Below are positions 1-5,676 of a stretch of 5,900 nucleotides of DNA, in pieces. The stretch lies in the NCBI GenBank assembly GCA_021815285.1, contig JAKAHE010000131.1, positions 1 through 5,900 on the forward strand, written 5' to 3'. Origin of the DNA: Nitrospirota bacterium (GTDB lineage: Bacteria; Nitrospirota; JACRHJ01). Below the pieces are notes generated by a model. The model saw nothing but the letters and a program-made list of their open reading frames with translations. It searched no databases and was not told the origin of the DNA. The position numbers and the translations under genes are program-made. Numbering within the stretch: the first letter of the stretch is position 1; each line of letters starts with the position of its first letter.

Positions 1-31
1 GATTAAACAAGAGAAAAGCGAAGAGTAAAAT

Positions 32-346
32 ATGCCTCTGGAAAAGATTAAAGAGGCGGTTAAATCAAGAAGAATCGAATGGAAGAAACACGCGCTTAAG
101 AGACTTTTTGAAAGAGACATCAAGCGGCAGGATGCTTTTGATGCAATATTGTCTGGTGAATTTATCGAGACGTACGAGGAAGACAGGCCGTTGCCGAGTT
201 ATTTAATTTCGGGCATTGGTGGTGGAAAACCGCTCCACGTGGTTCTTGCTTTAGATGAAAAAGAAGAAACCGTTTTCATCATTACGGTATATATTCCGTC
301 AGTATTGCAGTGGAAAAGCGACTGGAAAACAAGGAGAGGAAAATGA
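32..346 (+). CDS. DUF4258 domain protein, probable toxin of a TA-like pair
   Basis: A 104-residue protein that matches the DUF4258 pattern along its whole length. Visible landmarks are H20-A-L-K-R24, the following E28-R29, an I-L-S-G-E-F segment near 39-44, Y48 and the acidic stretch, P53-L-P-S-Y, G65-K-P-L-H69-V-V, and T85-V-Y87-I-P near the end with W94. DUF4258 proteins are small and are often encoded next to a YgiT-type zinc-finger or HTH partner, so they are generally taken as RelE/BECR-like toxin candidates. The biochemical activity is not established here. The next gene overlaps by ATGA, so the two are translationally coupled in the order toxin then antitoxin. The region is visibly richer in A and T than the genes from 571 onward, which suggests a mobile cassette. 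The ATG at 32 lies only 31 nt from the window edge, so the promoter cannot be judged, and the purine-rich stretch before it is only a weak ribosome-binding site. Confidence 0.85.
   Translation: MPLEKIKEAVKSRRIEWKKHALKRLFERDIKRQDAFDAILSGEFIETYEEDRPLPSYLISGIGGGKPLHVVLALDEKEETVFIITVYIPSVLQWKSDWKTRRGK
331..340 (+). promoter_or_regulatory. Ribosome-binding site that sets the zinc-finger gene start
   Basis: AAGGAGAGGA lies 2 nt before the ATG at 343, and its AAGGAG core (331-336) is 6 nt from it. An in-frame upstream start at 310 would add 11 residues inside the preceding gene and lacks such a site. This favours the 75-residue form beginning MICPVC. Confidence 0.7.
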
Positions 347-570
347 TTTGCCCTGTTTGCAAAGGCGAGGTTTTAAGAGTAACGACTAATTTCCCGGTTG
401 AGCTGGAGGGTGGTTTTTTGATTATAAAAAATGTGCCCGCCGATGTGTGTGGACAATGCGGGGAAGTATTCATTCCGGACGATGTGGCGGAAGCCTTGGA
501 AAAAACAGTCGATGCCGCAAGAAAAAGCAAGGCAGAAATAGAAATAATATCTTACGAGAAGGTGGCATAA
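343..570 (+). CDS. YgiT/MqsA-type zinc-finger protein, probable antitoxin
   Basis: A 75-residue protein with two CxxC pairs, C3-P-V-C6 and C36-G-Q-C39, separated by a beta-rich segment. This is the usual YgiT-type (MqsA N-terminal) zinc ribbon. A short helical tail with V-A-E-A-L-E-K near 48-54 follows. Unlike full-length MqsA it has no C-terminal helix-turn-helix, so direct autoregulation through a fused DNA-binding domain is not expected. The start at 343 is chosen because a good ribosome-binding site sits just upstream and because ATGA couples it to the DUF4258 gene. Its TAA (568-570) directly abuts the thrC ATG at 571, and the thrC ribosome-binding site (AAGGTGG, 559-565) lies inside this coding sequence. 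The family is commonly paired with DUF4258. The antitoxin role is inferred from that pairing. Confidence 0.85.
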   Translation: MICPVCKGEVLRVTTNFPVELEGGFLIIKNVPADVCGQCGEVFIPDDVAEALEKTVDAARKSKAEIEIISYEKVA

Positions 571-1626
571 ATGGCCTGGAAAGGGATAATAGAAGAATAC
601 AGGGAGTTCCTGCCGGTAACGGTAAATACGCCGGTAATAACGCTTCTTGAGGGCAATACGCCGCTTGTGCGGACGAAGAACCTGGCTCGGCTCATCAACC
701 CGAAGCTCGATATTTACCTTAAGTTCGACGGGGCGAACCCGACCGGATCGTTCAAGGACAGGGGCATGACGATGGCCATATCCAAGGCCGTCGAGGAAGG
801 CTCCGGGGCCGTTATCTGCGCGTCCACCGGGAACACCTCCGCCGCCGCAGCAGCATATGCCGCGCGGGCGGGAATCAAGGCGTTCGTGCTCATCCCTGAA
901 GGGAAAATCGCGCTCGGGAAGCTTGCCCAGGCGATGATGCACGGAGCGCGGGTGATACAGATTGAAGGTAACTTCGACGAGGCCCTGCGAATCGTGCGGG
1001 AAGTGTCGAGCAAGTATCCGATTACGCTCGTCAACTCCGTCAACCCGTATCGCATCGAGGGCCAGACGTCGGCGGCGTACGAGATTTGCGACGCGCTCGG
1101 CGGCCCGCCGGATTTCCACGCCCTGCCTGTCGGGAACGCGGGAAACATTAGCGCGTACTGGAAGGGATATAAAAGATATAAAGAGGCCGGGAAAATAAAT
1201 TCGCTGCCCGTTATGACCGGTTTCCAGGCGGCGGGCGCGGCGCCGATTGTCATGGGCCATCCGGTCGAAAAGCCGGAGACAATCGCCACCGCAATACGCA
1301 TAGGCAACCCGGCGTCCTGGAAGACCGCCGAGGCCGCGAGGGACGAATCCGGCGGCGTAATCGACATGGTCACGGACGACGAGATAATCGAGGCGTATAA
1401 ACTCGTTGCCGCGACGGAGGGAATATTCTGCGAACCGGCTTCCGCCGCGAGCATCGCGGGCGTGATAAAATTAAACAACCTCGGCTACTACAAGGGAGAG
1501 GCGCGCATAGTCTGCACGCTGACCGGCCACGGCCTGAAGGACCCGGATACGGCCATAAAGGTATCCGCCAAGCCGCTTTCCATCAAGGGGACGATGGACG
1601 AGGTGATGAAGGCGCTGGGATACTAA
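571..1626 (+). CDS. thrC: Threonine synthase (PLP-dependent)
   Basis: Catalyses O-phospho-L-homoserine plus water to L-threonine plus phosphate, the last step of threonine synthesis, in the cytoplasm. The 351-residue protein is a fold-type II PLP enzyme. N30-T-P-L-V opens the catalytic domain. G59-S-F-K62-D-R-G supplies the Schiff-base lysine K62. S85-T-G-N-T-S-A-A is the substrate-side loop, G188-N-A-G-N is the PLP phosphate-binding loop, and T316-L-T-G-H-G-L-K-D-P is the threonine-synthase C-terminal signature. About 350 residues is normal for the short ThrC class. The ATG at 571 abuts the preceding stop codon, with AAGGTGG 5 nt upstream. The aspartokinase and the proposed homoserine kinase lie downstream, so enzymes before and after the missing homoserine dehydrogenase step are co-located. 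Base use changes clearly from the AT-rich cassette before it. Threonine dehydratase and cysteine synthase are less likely because of the C-terminal signature and the context. Confidence 0.95.
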   Translation: MAWKGIIEEYREFLPVTVNTPVITLLEGNTPLVRTKNLARLINPKLDIYLKFDGANPTGSFKDRGMTMAISKAVEEGSGAVICASTGNTSAAAAAYAARAGIKAFVLIPEGKIALGKLAQAMMHGARVIQIEGNFDEALRIVREVSSKYPITLVNSVNPYRIEGQTSAAYEICDALGGPPDFHALPVGNAGNISAYWKGYKRYKEAGKINSLPVMTGFQAAGAAPIVMGHPVEKPETIATAIRIGNPASWKTAEAARDESGGVIDMVTDDEIIEAYKLVAATEGIFCEPASAASIAGVIKLNNLGYYKGEARIVCTLTGHGLKDPDTAIKVSAKPLSIKGTMDEVMKALGY

Positions 1627-1637
1627 AAAGCGGAGAT

Positions 1638-1664
1638 GTCATTCTGAGCGCGGCGAAGAACCTG
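1638..1664 (+). repeat. Copy of a dispersed short repeat (RFFAALRMT-type)
   Basis: The segment begins GTCATTCTGAGCGCGGCGAA and on the reverse strand reads the peptide RFFAALRMT. I recognise this as the hallmark of a short intergenic repeat (typical reading RFFASLRMT) that recurs in many unrelated bacterial genomes and yields spurious short proteins. Only one copy is present here, so its repeat nature rests on recall of other genomes. It sits just after thrC and merges in frame with the probable N-terminus of the ankyrin protein. Confidence 0.6.
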
Positions 1665-1709
1665 ATTGTAATTTTTACCGTTTTTTTGTTGCCCGCATCA
1701 GCAGTTGCG
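1641..1709 (+). other. Probable signal-peptide coding segment upstream of the annotated ankyrin start
   Basis: Reading the ankyrin frame upstream of TTG 1686 gives I-L-S-A-A-K-N, then the hydrophobic core LIVIFTVFLL, then P-A-S-A-V-A followed by G-Q. These are the n-, h- and c-regions of a classic type I signal peptide with an A-V-A cleavage site. No ATG, GTG or TTG opens this stretch. The only candidates are ATT 1641 and CTG 1644 (or CTG 1662), and a GGAG (1632-1635) lies 5 and 8 nt before the first two. The TTG at 1686 would cut the hydrophobic core away. The quality of the signal peptide suggests that real translation begins upstream at a non-standard codon, or that the start was recently lost. 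Confidence 0.55.
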
Positions 1710-2288
1710 GGGCAGGAGAAAACGCTCTTCGACGCTGTAAAGGCGGGAGATACGGCTGGTGTGTGCGCGCTTATAAAAAAGCGCGCGAACGTGAACGCGC
1801 GGGATAAGAACGGTTCTACGCCGCTTATCCACGCCTCTGCGGACGGCATGAAAGACGCCGTGCGGGCGCTCCTTGCCGCCGGGGCAAACCCGAACGCAAA
1901 GGACAGGGACGGTTCGACGGCGCTTATGGCGGCGGCATTTAACGGCTACCCGGTCATAGCGGCGATGCTTCTGAAGAGCGGCGCAAATGTCAACGCCCGC
2001 GCAAAAACCGGCGAGACGGCTCTGGTCTACGCTGCGGTTACGGGGCGGGGCGGCGTAGTAAGATTGCTCCTCAATGGAAAAGCGAATCCGAATATAAAAA
2101 ACAGCGAGGGCGAGACCGCCCTCATGGGCGCGGCGGCGGCAGGACAGTCCGGCGTCGTAAAAGAACTCATAAGGCACGGCGCGAACGTGAACATGAAAGA
2201 CAAATCCGGCAATACCGCACTCGCTTACGCGAAGGCGAAGAAACACATGGAAATAGCGGAAACGCTTTCCGGGGCGGGGGCGGAATGA
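1686..2288 (+). CDS. Ankyrin-repeat protein, probably exported
   Basis: Numbered from TTG 1686, the protein has 200 residues and is almost entirely ankyrin repeats of 33 residues. Repeat 1 lies at about 13-42 and has a divergent start (T-L-F-D-A-V). Repeats 2-5 begin at G43, G76, G109 and G142 with the G-x-T-P/A-L pattern and end in G-A-N-V/P-N-type turns. Repeat 6 from G175 is short and caps the array. Ankyrin arrays bind other proteins and have no catalytic role of their own, and the partner is unknown. TTG 1686 is the first conventional start codon in frame, but a convincing signal peptide is encoded upstream from about 1641, so the mature protein probably begins near G-Q-E-K in the periplasm. 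Its TGA overlaps the ATG of the next gene (ATGA), which couples their translation. An exported ankyrin protein inside a threonine operon is unusual, and nothing in it points to amino acid synthesis. Confidence 0.85.
   Translation: MLPASAVAGQEKTLFDAVKAGDTAGVCALIKKRANVNARDKNGSTPLIHASADGMKDAVRALLAAGANPNAKDRDGSTALMAAAFNGYPVIAAMLLKSGANVNARAKTGETALVYAAVTGRGGVVRLLLNGKANPNIKNSEGETALMGAAAAGQSGVVKELIRHGANVNMKDKSGNTALAYAKAKKHMEIAETLSGAGAE
1812..2285 (+). repeat. Tandem 99-bp ankyrin-coding repeat array
   Basis: Units begin at 1812, 1911, 2010, 2109 and 2208 (the last is shortened), matching 33-residue ankyrin modules. Similarity is partly visible at the DNA level, for example GACGGTTCGACGGCGCTTA near 1909 against AACGGTTCTACGCCGCTTA near 1810. 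This suggests growth by unit duplication. The other units have diverged further. Confidence 0.7.
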
Positions 2289-3493
2289 AATATCTCGTGC
2301 TGCTGGGAGACGGCATGGCGGGATTGCCGCTCGACGAGCTTGGCGGAAAGACCGTCCTGCAATACGCCAGGACGCCGAACCTCGATTATCTTGCTATGCA
2401 TGGGACGATGGGCATGGCGAGGACGGTCCCGGCGGGCCTGCCGCCCGGCTCGGATGTGGCGAACCTTTCCGTCCTGGGTTATGACCCGCGCAGATACTAT
2501 ACCGGACGCGCGCCGCTCGAGGCCGCGGCCATGGGGCTTCCGATGGGGCCTGACGACGTCGCATACCGGTGCAATCTCGTTACGCTCTCGGGGCTGGAAA
2601 ACGGATACGAATCTTCTGTGATGGAGGATTTCTCCGCAGGACATATCTCGACCGGCGAGGCCCGCGCGCTGATAGATGAAATGGACAGCCGCCTGAAAGG
2701 GAACGGAGTAAGCTTCCATCCCGGCGTGAGTTACCGGCACATCATGCTCTGGGGAAAAGGAGAATCCGGGGCGGACTGTACGCCTCCGCACGACATAAGC
2801 GGCAGGCCCGTTGCGGGCCACCTGCCTTCCGGGGCTGGAGCGGATTTCCTGATAGGCCTTATGAAGGCGTCGGTCGGGGCGCTCTCCGGGCATGAAGTGA
2901 ACCGGGCGCGCAAGGCTGCATCGAAATCTCCGGCGAATTCAATCTGGCTGTGGGGGCAGGGTAAAAAACCGGCGCTACCGGCCTTCCGGGAGATGTATAA
3001 TATATCCGGCGCGATGATTTCCGCCGTGGACCTTATGAAAGGCATTGCCAGGATTCTCGGCATGAGGATAATCGACGTTCCCGGCGCGACGGGCTATATC
3101 GACACGAATTACAAGGGTAAGGCAAAGGCCGCGCTCTCCGCGCTCGAAGAAGTCGATTTCGTATACGTGCATGTCGAGGCCCCGGACGAGGCCGGGCACG
3201 CAGGGAACATAAATCATAAAGTGCAGGCGGTGGAGGATTTCGACGAGAAGGTCGTCGGGACGGCGCTTGACGCCGTAAAAGGGAGGCCCGGGTTCCGGGT
3301 GCTCTCAATGCCGGATCATCCGACGCCTATAAAGATAAAGAGTCATACTTCCGACCCGGTGCCGTTCGTTCTCTGGGATTCGGGGCGGGATGAGAAGACA
3401 GGCAATTCCGGATATGACGAGGCTGGTGCGGCGGCGACGGGCGTGACAGTAGAGGAAGGGTGGAAGCTTATCGACCGCCTTTTGGAGCGCTGA
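2285..3493 (+). CDS. Cofactor-independent phosphoglycerate mutase-like protein, proposed homoserine kinase
   Basis: A 402-residue member of the alkaline phosphatase superfamily, close to the archaeal-type (ApgM) phosphoglycerate mutases. Visible landmarks are the N-terminal metal site L-L-G-D9-G, the probable nucleophile loop P54-G-S56-D-V-A-N-L-S-V-L-G-Y-D-P, and the second metal cluster with E298-A-P-D301-E-A-G-H305 and D344-H345 followed by H354. The length is normal for the family. A subfamily found beside threonine genes (described in TIGRFAMs as 'proposed homoserine kinase', TIGR02535) is thought to replace ThrB by making O-phosphohomoserine. The position between thrC and lysC, with no GHMP-type homoserine kinase in the window, supports that role here. 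Genuine phosphoglycerate mutase activity (apgM) is the main alternative. The ATG at 2285 overlaps the ankyrin stop as ATGA, and lysC follows 21 nt downstream. Confidence 0.85.
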   Translation: MKYLVLLGDGMAGLPLDELGGKTVLQYARTPNLDYLAMHGTMGMARTVPAGLPPGSDVANLSVLGYDPRRYYTGRAPLEAAAMGLPMGPDDVAYRCNLVTLSGLENGYESSVMEDFSAGHISTGEARALIDEMDSRLKGNGVSFHPGVSYRHIMLWGKGESGADCTPPHDISGRPVAGHLPSGAGADFLIGLMKASVGALSGHEVNRARKAASKSPANSIWLWGQGKKPALPAFREMYNISGAMISAVDLMKGIARILGMRIIDVPGATGYIDTNYKGKAKAALSALEEVDFVYVHVEAPDEAGHAGNINHKVQAVEDFDEKVVGTALDAVKGRPGFRVLSMPDHPTPIKIKSHTSDPVPFVLWDSGRDEKTGNSGYDEAGAAATGVTVEEGWKLIDRLLER

Positions 3494-3501
3494 TTAATCA
3501 G

Positions 3502-3506
3502 GGAGG
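3502..3506 (+). promoter_or_regulatory. Ribosome-binding site supporting the TTG start of lysC
   Basis: GGAGG lies 8 nt before TTG 3515. The protein from this TTG begins M-S-L-I-V-Q-K-Y-G-G-T-S, the expected N-terminus of aspartokinase. The nearby GTG at 3510 is in another frame and soon meets a stop. The 21-nt gap leaves no room for a lysine riboswitch. Confidence 0.75.
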
Positions 3507-3514
3507 AGCGTGTT

Positions 3515-4810
3515 TTGAGCCTTATAGTCCAGAAATACGGCGGGACGTCCGTAGGGAACGTAGAAAGGATAAAGAACGTAGCCGGAAGAGTGGCTAAGGC
3601 CAAGAAACAGGGCCATGATGTCGTGGTCGTGGTCTCGGCCATGAGCGGGGAGACGGACAAGCTCATCGGCCTTGCCAACGCCGTATCCTCCAACCCGGAC
3701 GAGCGGGAGATGGACATGCTGCTCTCGACCGGTGAGCGCGTTACTATCGCACTCCTTGCGATGGCGCTAAACGACCTTAAGGTGGACGCCGTGTCCTTTA
3801 CGGGCAGGCAGTCCGGGATACTCACGGACAACGCGCATACCAAGGCGAGGATAAAGAGCATAGACGCGGGAAGGATAAGAGAAGCCCTGGACAGAAACAA
3901 GGTCGCGGTTGTGGCCGGTTTCCAGGGCATAACGGAGGATTCCAGCGTCACCACGCTCGGACGAGGAGGTTCGGACCTTACGGCCGTAGCCGTGGCGGCG
4001 GCCCTGAAAGCGGACTTCTGCGACATCTACACGGACGTGGACGGCGTTTATACCACCGACCCGAATATCGTGCCGCAGGCCAGGAAGCTCGACAAGATAT
4101 CCTACGACGAGATGCTTGAGATGGCGAGCCTCGGCGCGAAGGTTCTTCAGACACGTTCGGTAGAGTTCGCAAAAAAATACAACGTGCCCGTCAGGGTGCT
4201 GTCGAGCTTTAACGACATGCCCGGAACGCTGGTAACAAAGGAGGACAAGGGGATGGAAGAAGTCGTCGTCTCAGGTGTAGCATACGACAGGAACCAGGCA
4301 AAGATAACGCTCTGCCGCGTGCCGGACAGGCCCGGCGTGGCCTCGAAGCTTTTCAAGAGCATCGCGGACGCAAAGGCCATCGTGGACATGATAATCCAGA
4401 ACGTGAGCAAGGACGGATACACTGACATCTCCTTTACCGTGCCGAAGACGGACCTCAAGAAGGCCCTGCCTGTGATAAAGAATGCGGCGAAGGCTTCAGG
4501 CTCCGAAGACGTCATGGTGAACGAGGAAATCTCGAAGGTGTCGATAATCGGCGTCGGTATGCGCTCGCATTCCGGCGTGGCCTCGAGGATGTTCACCGCC
4601 CTCGCCGACGAGGGAATAAACATCATGATGATAAGCACGTCCGAGATAAAAATCTCATGCGTGATAGACGCAAAGTATACGGAGCTTGCCGTAAGGGCGC
4701 TCCACAAGGCATTCAAACTCGAAGAGGCCCCGAAGAAGGCGAAAACCGCGAAACCGTCCGGACGCAGAACCAAAAGCAGGCCCGTGGGAGGGCGCAGGGC
4801 GGAAGCGTAA
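3515..4810 (+). CDS. lysC: Aspartokinase with two C-terminal ACT domains
   Basis: Phosphorylates L-aspartate to L-4-aspartyl phosphate with ATP, the entry step for lysine, threonine, methionine and diaminopimelate. The 431-residue protein has the kinase domain at about 1-245, with K7-Y-G-G-T-S12, S41-A-M-S-G, G135-F-Q-G, T146-T-L-G-R-G-G-S-D154 and Y172-T-D-V-D-G-V-Y-T-T-D-P. Two ACT domains follow at about 264-325 and 341-402, the second with the typical I373-S-T-S-E-I-K-I-S. These normally bind lysine and/or threonine for feedback inhibition. There is no fused homoserine dehydrogenase. The start is TTG. The end carries an extra basic tail of about 27 residues (405-431) rich in K, R, A and P, beyond the usual end of about 405 residues. 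A strong internal ribosome-binding site at 4237 with ATG at 4253 suggests a second product. The PHP gene starts 2 nt after the stop. Confidence 0.95.
   Translation: MSLIVQKYGGTSVGNVERIKNVAGRVAKAKKQGHDVVVVVSAMSGETDKLIGLANAVSSNPDEREMDMLLSTGERVTIALLAMALNDLKVDAVSFTGRQSGILTDNAHTKARIKSIDAGRIREALDRNKVAVVAGFQGITEDSSVTTLGRGGSDLTAVAVAAALKADFCDIYTDVDGVYTTDPNIVPQARKLDKISYDEMLEMASLGAKVLQTRSVEFAKKYNVPVRVLSSFNDMPGTLVTKEDKGMEEVVVSGVAYDRNQAKITLCRVPDRPGVASKLFKSIADAKAIVDMIIQNVSKDGYTDISFTVPKTDLKKALPVIKNAAKASGSEDVMVNEEISKVSIIGVGMRSHSGVASRMFTALADEGINIMMISTSEIKISCVIDAKYTELAVRALHKAFKLEEAPKKAKTAKPSGRRTKSRPVGGRRAEA
4237..4255 (+). promoter_or_regulatory. Internal ribosome-binding site and ATG for a probable aspartokinase beta subunit
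   Basis: AAAGGAGG (4237-4244) lies 8 nt before an in-frame ATG (4253, M247), exactly between the kinase domain and the first ACT domain. Translation from here would give a 185-residue protein made of both ACT domains plus the basic tail. In Bacillus subtilis and Corynebacterium glutamicum, lysC-type genes make such a beta subunit from an in-frame internal start at the equivalent place, forming alpha2beta2 aspartokinase II-type enzymes. The match to the anti-Shine-Dalgarno sequence is stronger than at the main TTG start. Confidence 0.7.
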
Positions 4811-4812
4811 AA

Positions 4813-5589
4813 ATGTACGACCTTCACGCCCATATCCTTCCGGGGGCGGACGACGGCCCGCGCAATATGGAAGAGGCCCTGGCGATGCTTAAGATTGCCG
4901 CCGACGACGGGATAAAGGGAATTGCCATGACCCCGCACGTCATTCCCGGCCTTCACGACAACCCCAAGGAAAAAGTCGTGCGGCTGACGGAGGAGCTGAA
5001 GGCCGGTGCCGCCGGCATCGACATAGAGCTTTATCCGGCCTCCGAGGTTCGGCTCTCAGACGAGACGCTGGCAGGACTCAAGACCGGCGCGCTGTGCACC
5101 ATAAACGGCTCCAGATATGTCCTTGCAGAACTGCCCTCCATGTTCGATCCCGGGAAAATCTACGAGATGATGCGTTCCCTGCGGGAGATTGGCTTGGTCC
5201 CGATTGTCGCGCACCCGGAGAGAAACCCTGTGGCGCTCAAGGACGTGGAATGCCTCTACGAGCTGGTCTCGATGGGGGCGCTGATGCAGGTGACGGCGGG
5301 GAGTTTCCTTGGGATGTTCGGAGACGACGCCGGGAAGCTCGCCATTTCCATGCTTGAGCGAAGACTCGCGCACGTGATGGCGAGCGACGCCCACGACAGA
5401 GGCCCCAGGCCACCTGTGCTCTCCGCCGCTGTCAGGGAGGTATCGAAGCTCATAGGCGAGAGGGCGGCAAAGGCGATGGTCCATGCGGTGCCGGAAAGAA
5501 TACTCAAGAACGAACAGGTCAATACGCCGGAACCTGTGCGGCCAAAAAAAAACCTCTTCTTCTTCAGTGATATCCCGTTTTTTGATTGA
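4813..5589 (+). CDS. PHP-domain protein-tyrosine phosphatase, CpsB/CapC/YwqE type
   Basis: A 258-residue metal-dependent phosphoesterase of the PHP superfamily. Metal-site residues are visible in order: H5-A-H7, D13-D14, T40-P-H42, E78 in A-S-E-V-R, H134 in A-H-P-E-R, and D192-A-H194 in S-D-A-H-D. The D-L-H-A-H-I-L-P-G-A-D-D-G-P opening and the length match the CpsB/YwqE family, which dephosphorylates bacterial tyrosine kinases of the Wzc/CapB type and regulates polysaccharide export. Such a kinase is not in the window, so the substrate is unknown. Histidinol phosphatase belongs to the same superfamily but has a different opening motif. The ATG at 4813 starts 2 nt after the lysC stop, with a modest GGAAG upstream. 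Near the C-terminus a run of nine A (5544-5552) precedes an unusual phenylalanine-rich end (F249-F-F-S-D-I-P-F-F-D). Confidence 0.85.
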   Translation: MYDLHAHILPGADDGPRNMEEALAMLKIAADDGIKGIAMTPHVIPGLHDNPKEKVVRLTEELKAGAAGIDIELYPASEVRLSDETLAGLKTGALCTINGSRYVLAELPSMFDPGKIYEMMRSLREIGLVPIVAHPERNPVALKDVECLYELVSMGALMQVTAGSFLGMFGDDAGKLAISMLERRLAHVMASDAHDRGPRPPVLSAAVREVSKLIGERAAKAMVHAVPERILKNEQVNTPEPVRPKKNLFFFSDIPFFD

Positions 5590-5600
5590 CCCCCATACCC

Positions 5601-5630
5601 TTGACACAAGCCGCCACGTTGTGAGAAAAT
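5601..5630 (+). promoter_or_regulatory. Sigma70-like promoter upstream of the TonB/TolA-like gene
   Basis: A perfect TTGACA -35 element (5601-5606) is followed after 18 nt by GAAAAT (5625-5630), a 4-of-6 match to TATAAT. A TG one base before it (5622-5623) gives an extended -10. Transcription would start near 5637 and leave a leader of about 40 nt. It begins 12 nt after the phosphatase stop codon, marking a new transcription unit. Confidence 0.6.
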
Positions 5631-5676
5631 TACTGGCTTTTTATGTAAAACCGTTTTCACGAAGGTTTTGTTTTTA

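Noticed and set aside
1166..1186. AT-rich TATAAAAGATATAAAGAG stretch resembling promoter -10 elements
   Set aside because: It lies inside thrC, encodes a Tyr-Lys-rich segment of the protein, has no good -35 at the right distance, and no gene starts nearby.
373..1260. 295-residue reverse-strand open frame
   Set aside because: It lies opposite the zinc-finger gene and thrC, is rich in R and H as expected from the antisense of GC-rich coding DNA, and has no recognisable motif.
714..1478. 254-residue reverse-strand open frame inside thrC
   Set aside because: Its alanine-, proline- and serine-rich composition mirrors the sense codons of thrC, and no family is recognised.
1583..1849. 88-residue reverse-strand open frame containing RFFAALRMT
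   Set aside because: The peptide is the usual spurious translation of the dispersed repeat at 1638-1664. The rest is antisense to the ankyrin gene.
3494..3514. Possible lysine riboswitch or attenuator before lysC
   Set aside because: Only 21 nt separate the genes, which is far too short for a lysine riboswitch.
4147..4956. 269-residue reverse-strand open frame
   Set aside because: It is antisense to the clearly recognised lysC and the start of the PHP gene, with no domain signature.
5586..5606. Two TTGAC motifs 15 nt apart (5586 and 5601)
   Set aside because: The first overlaps the phosphatase stop codon and has no matching -10 at normal spacing. It could be a tandem -35 or operator half-site, but there is not enough to support it.
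5647..5675. Inverted repeat AAAACC/GGTTTT followed by G and a short T run, resembling a terminator
   Set aside because: The stem is only 6 bp and A/T-rich with an 11-nt loop, and it lies in the leader after the predicted promoter. It is too weak to call a terminator or attenuator.
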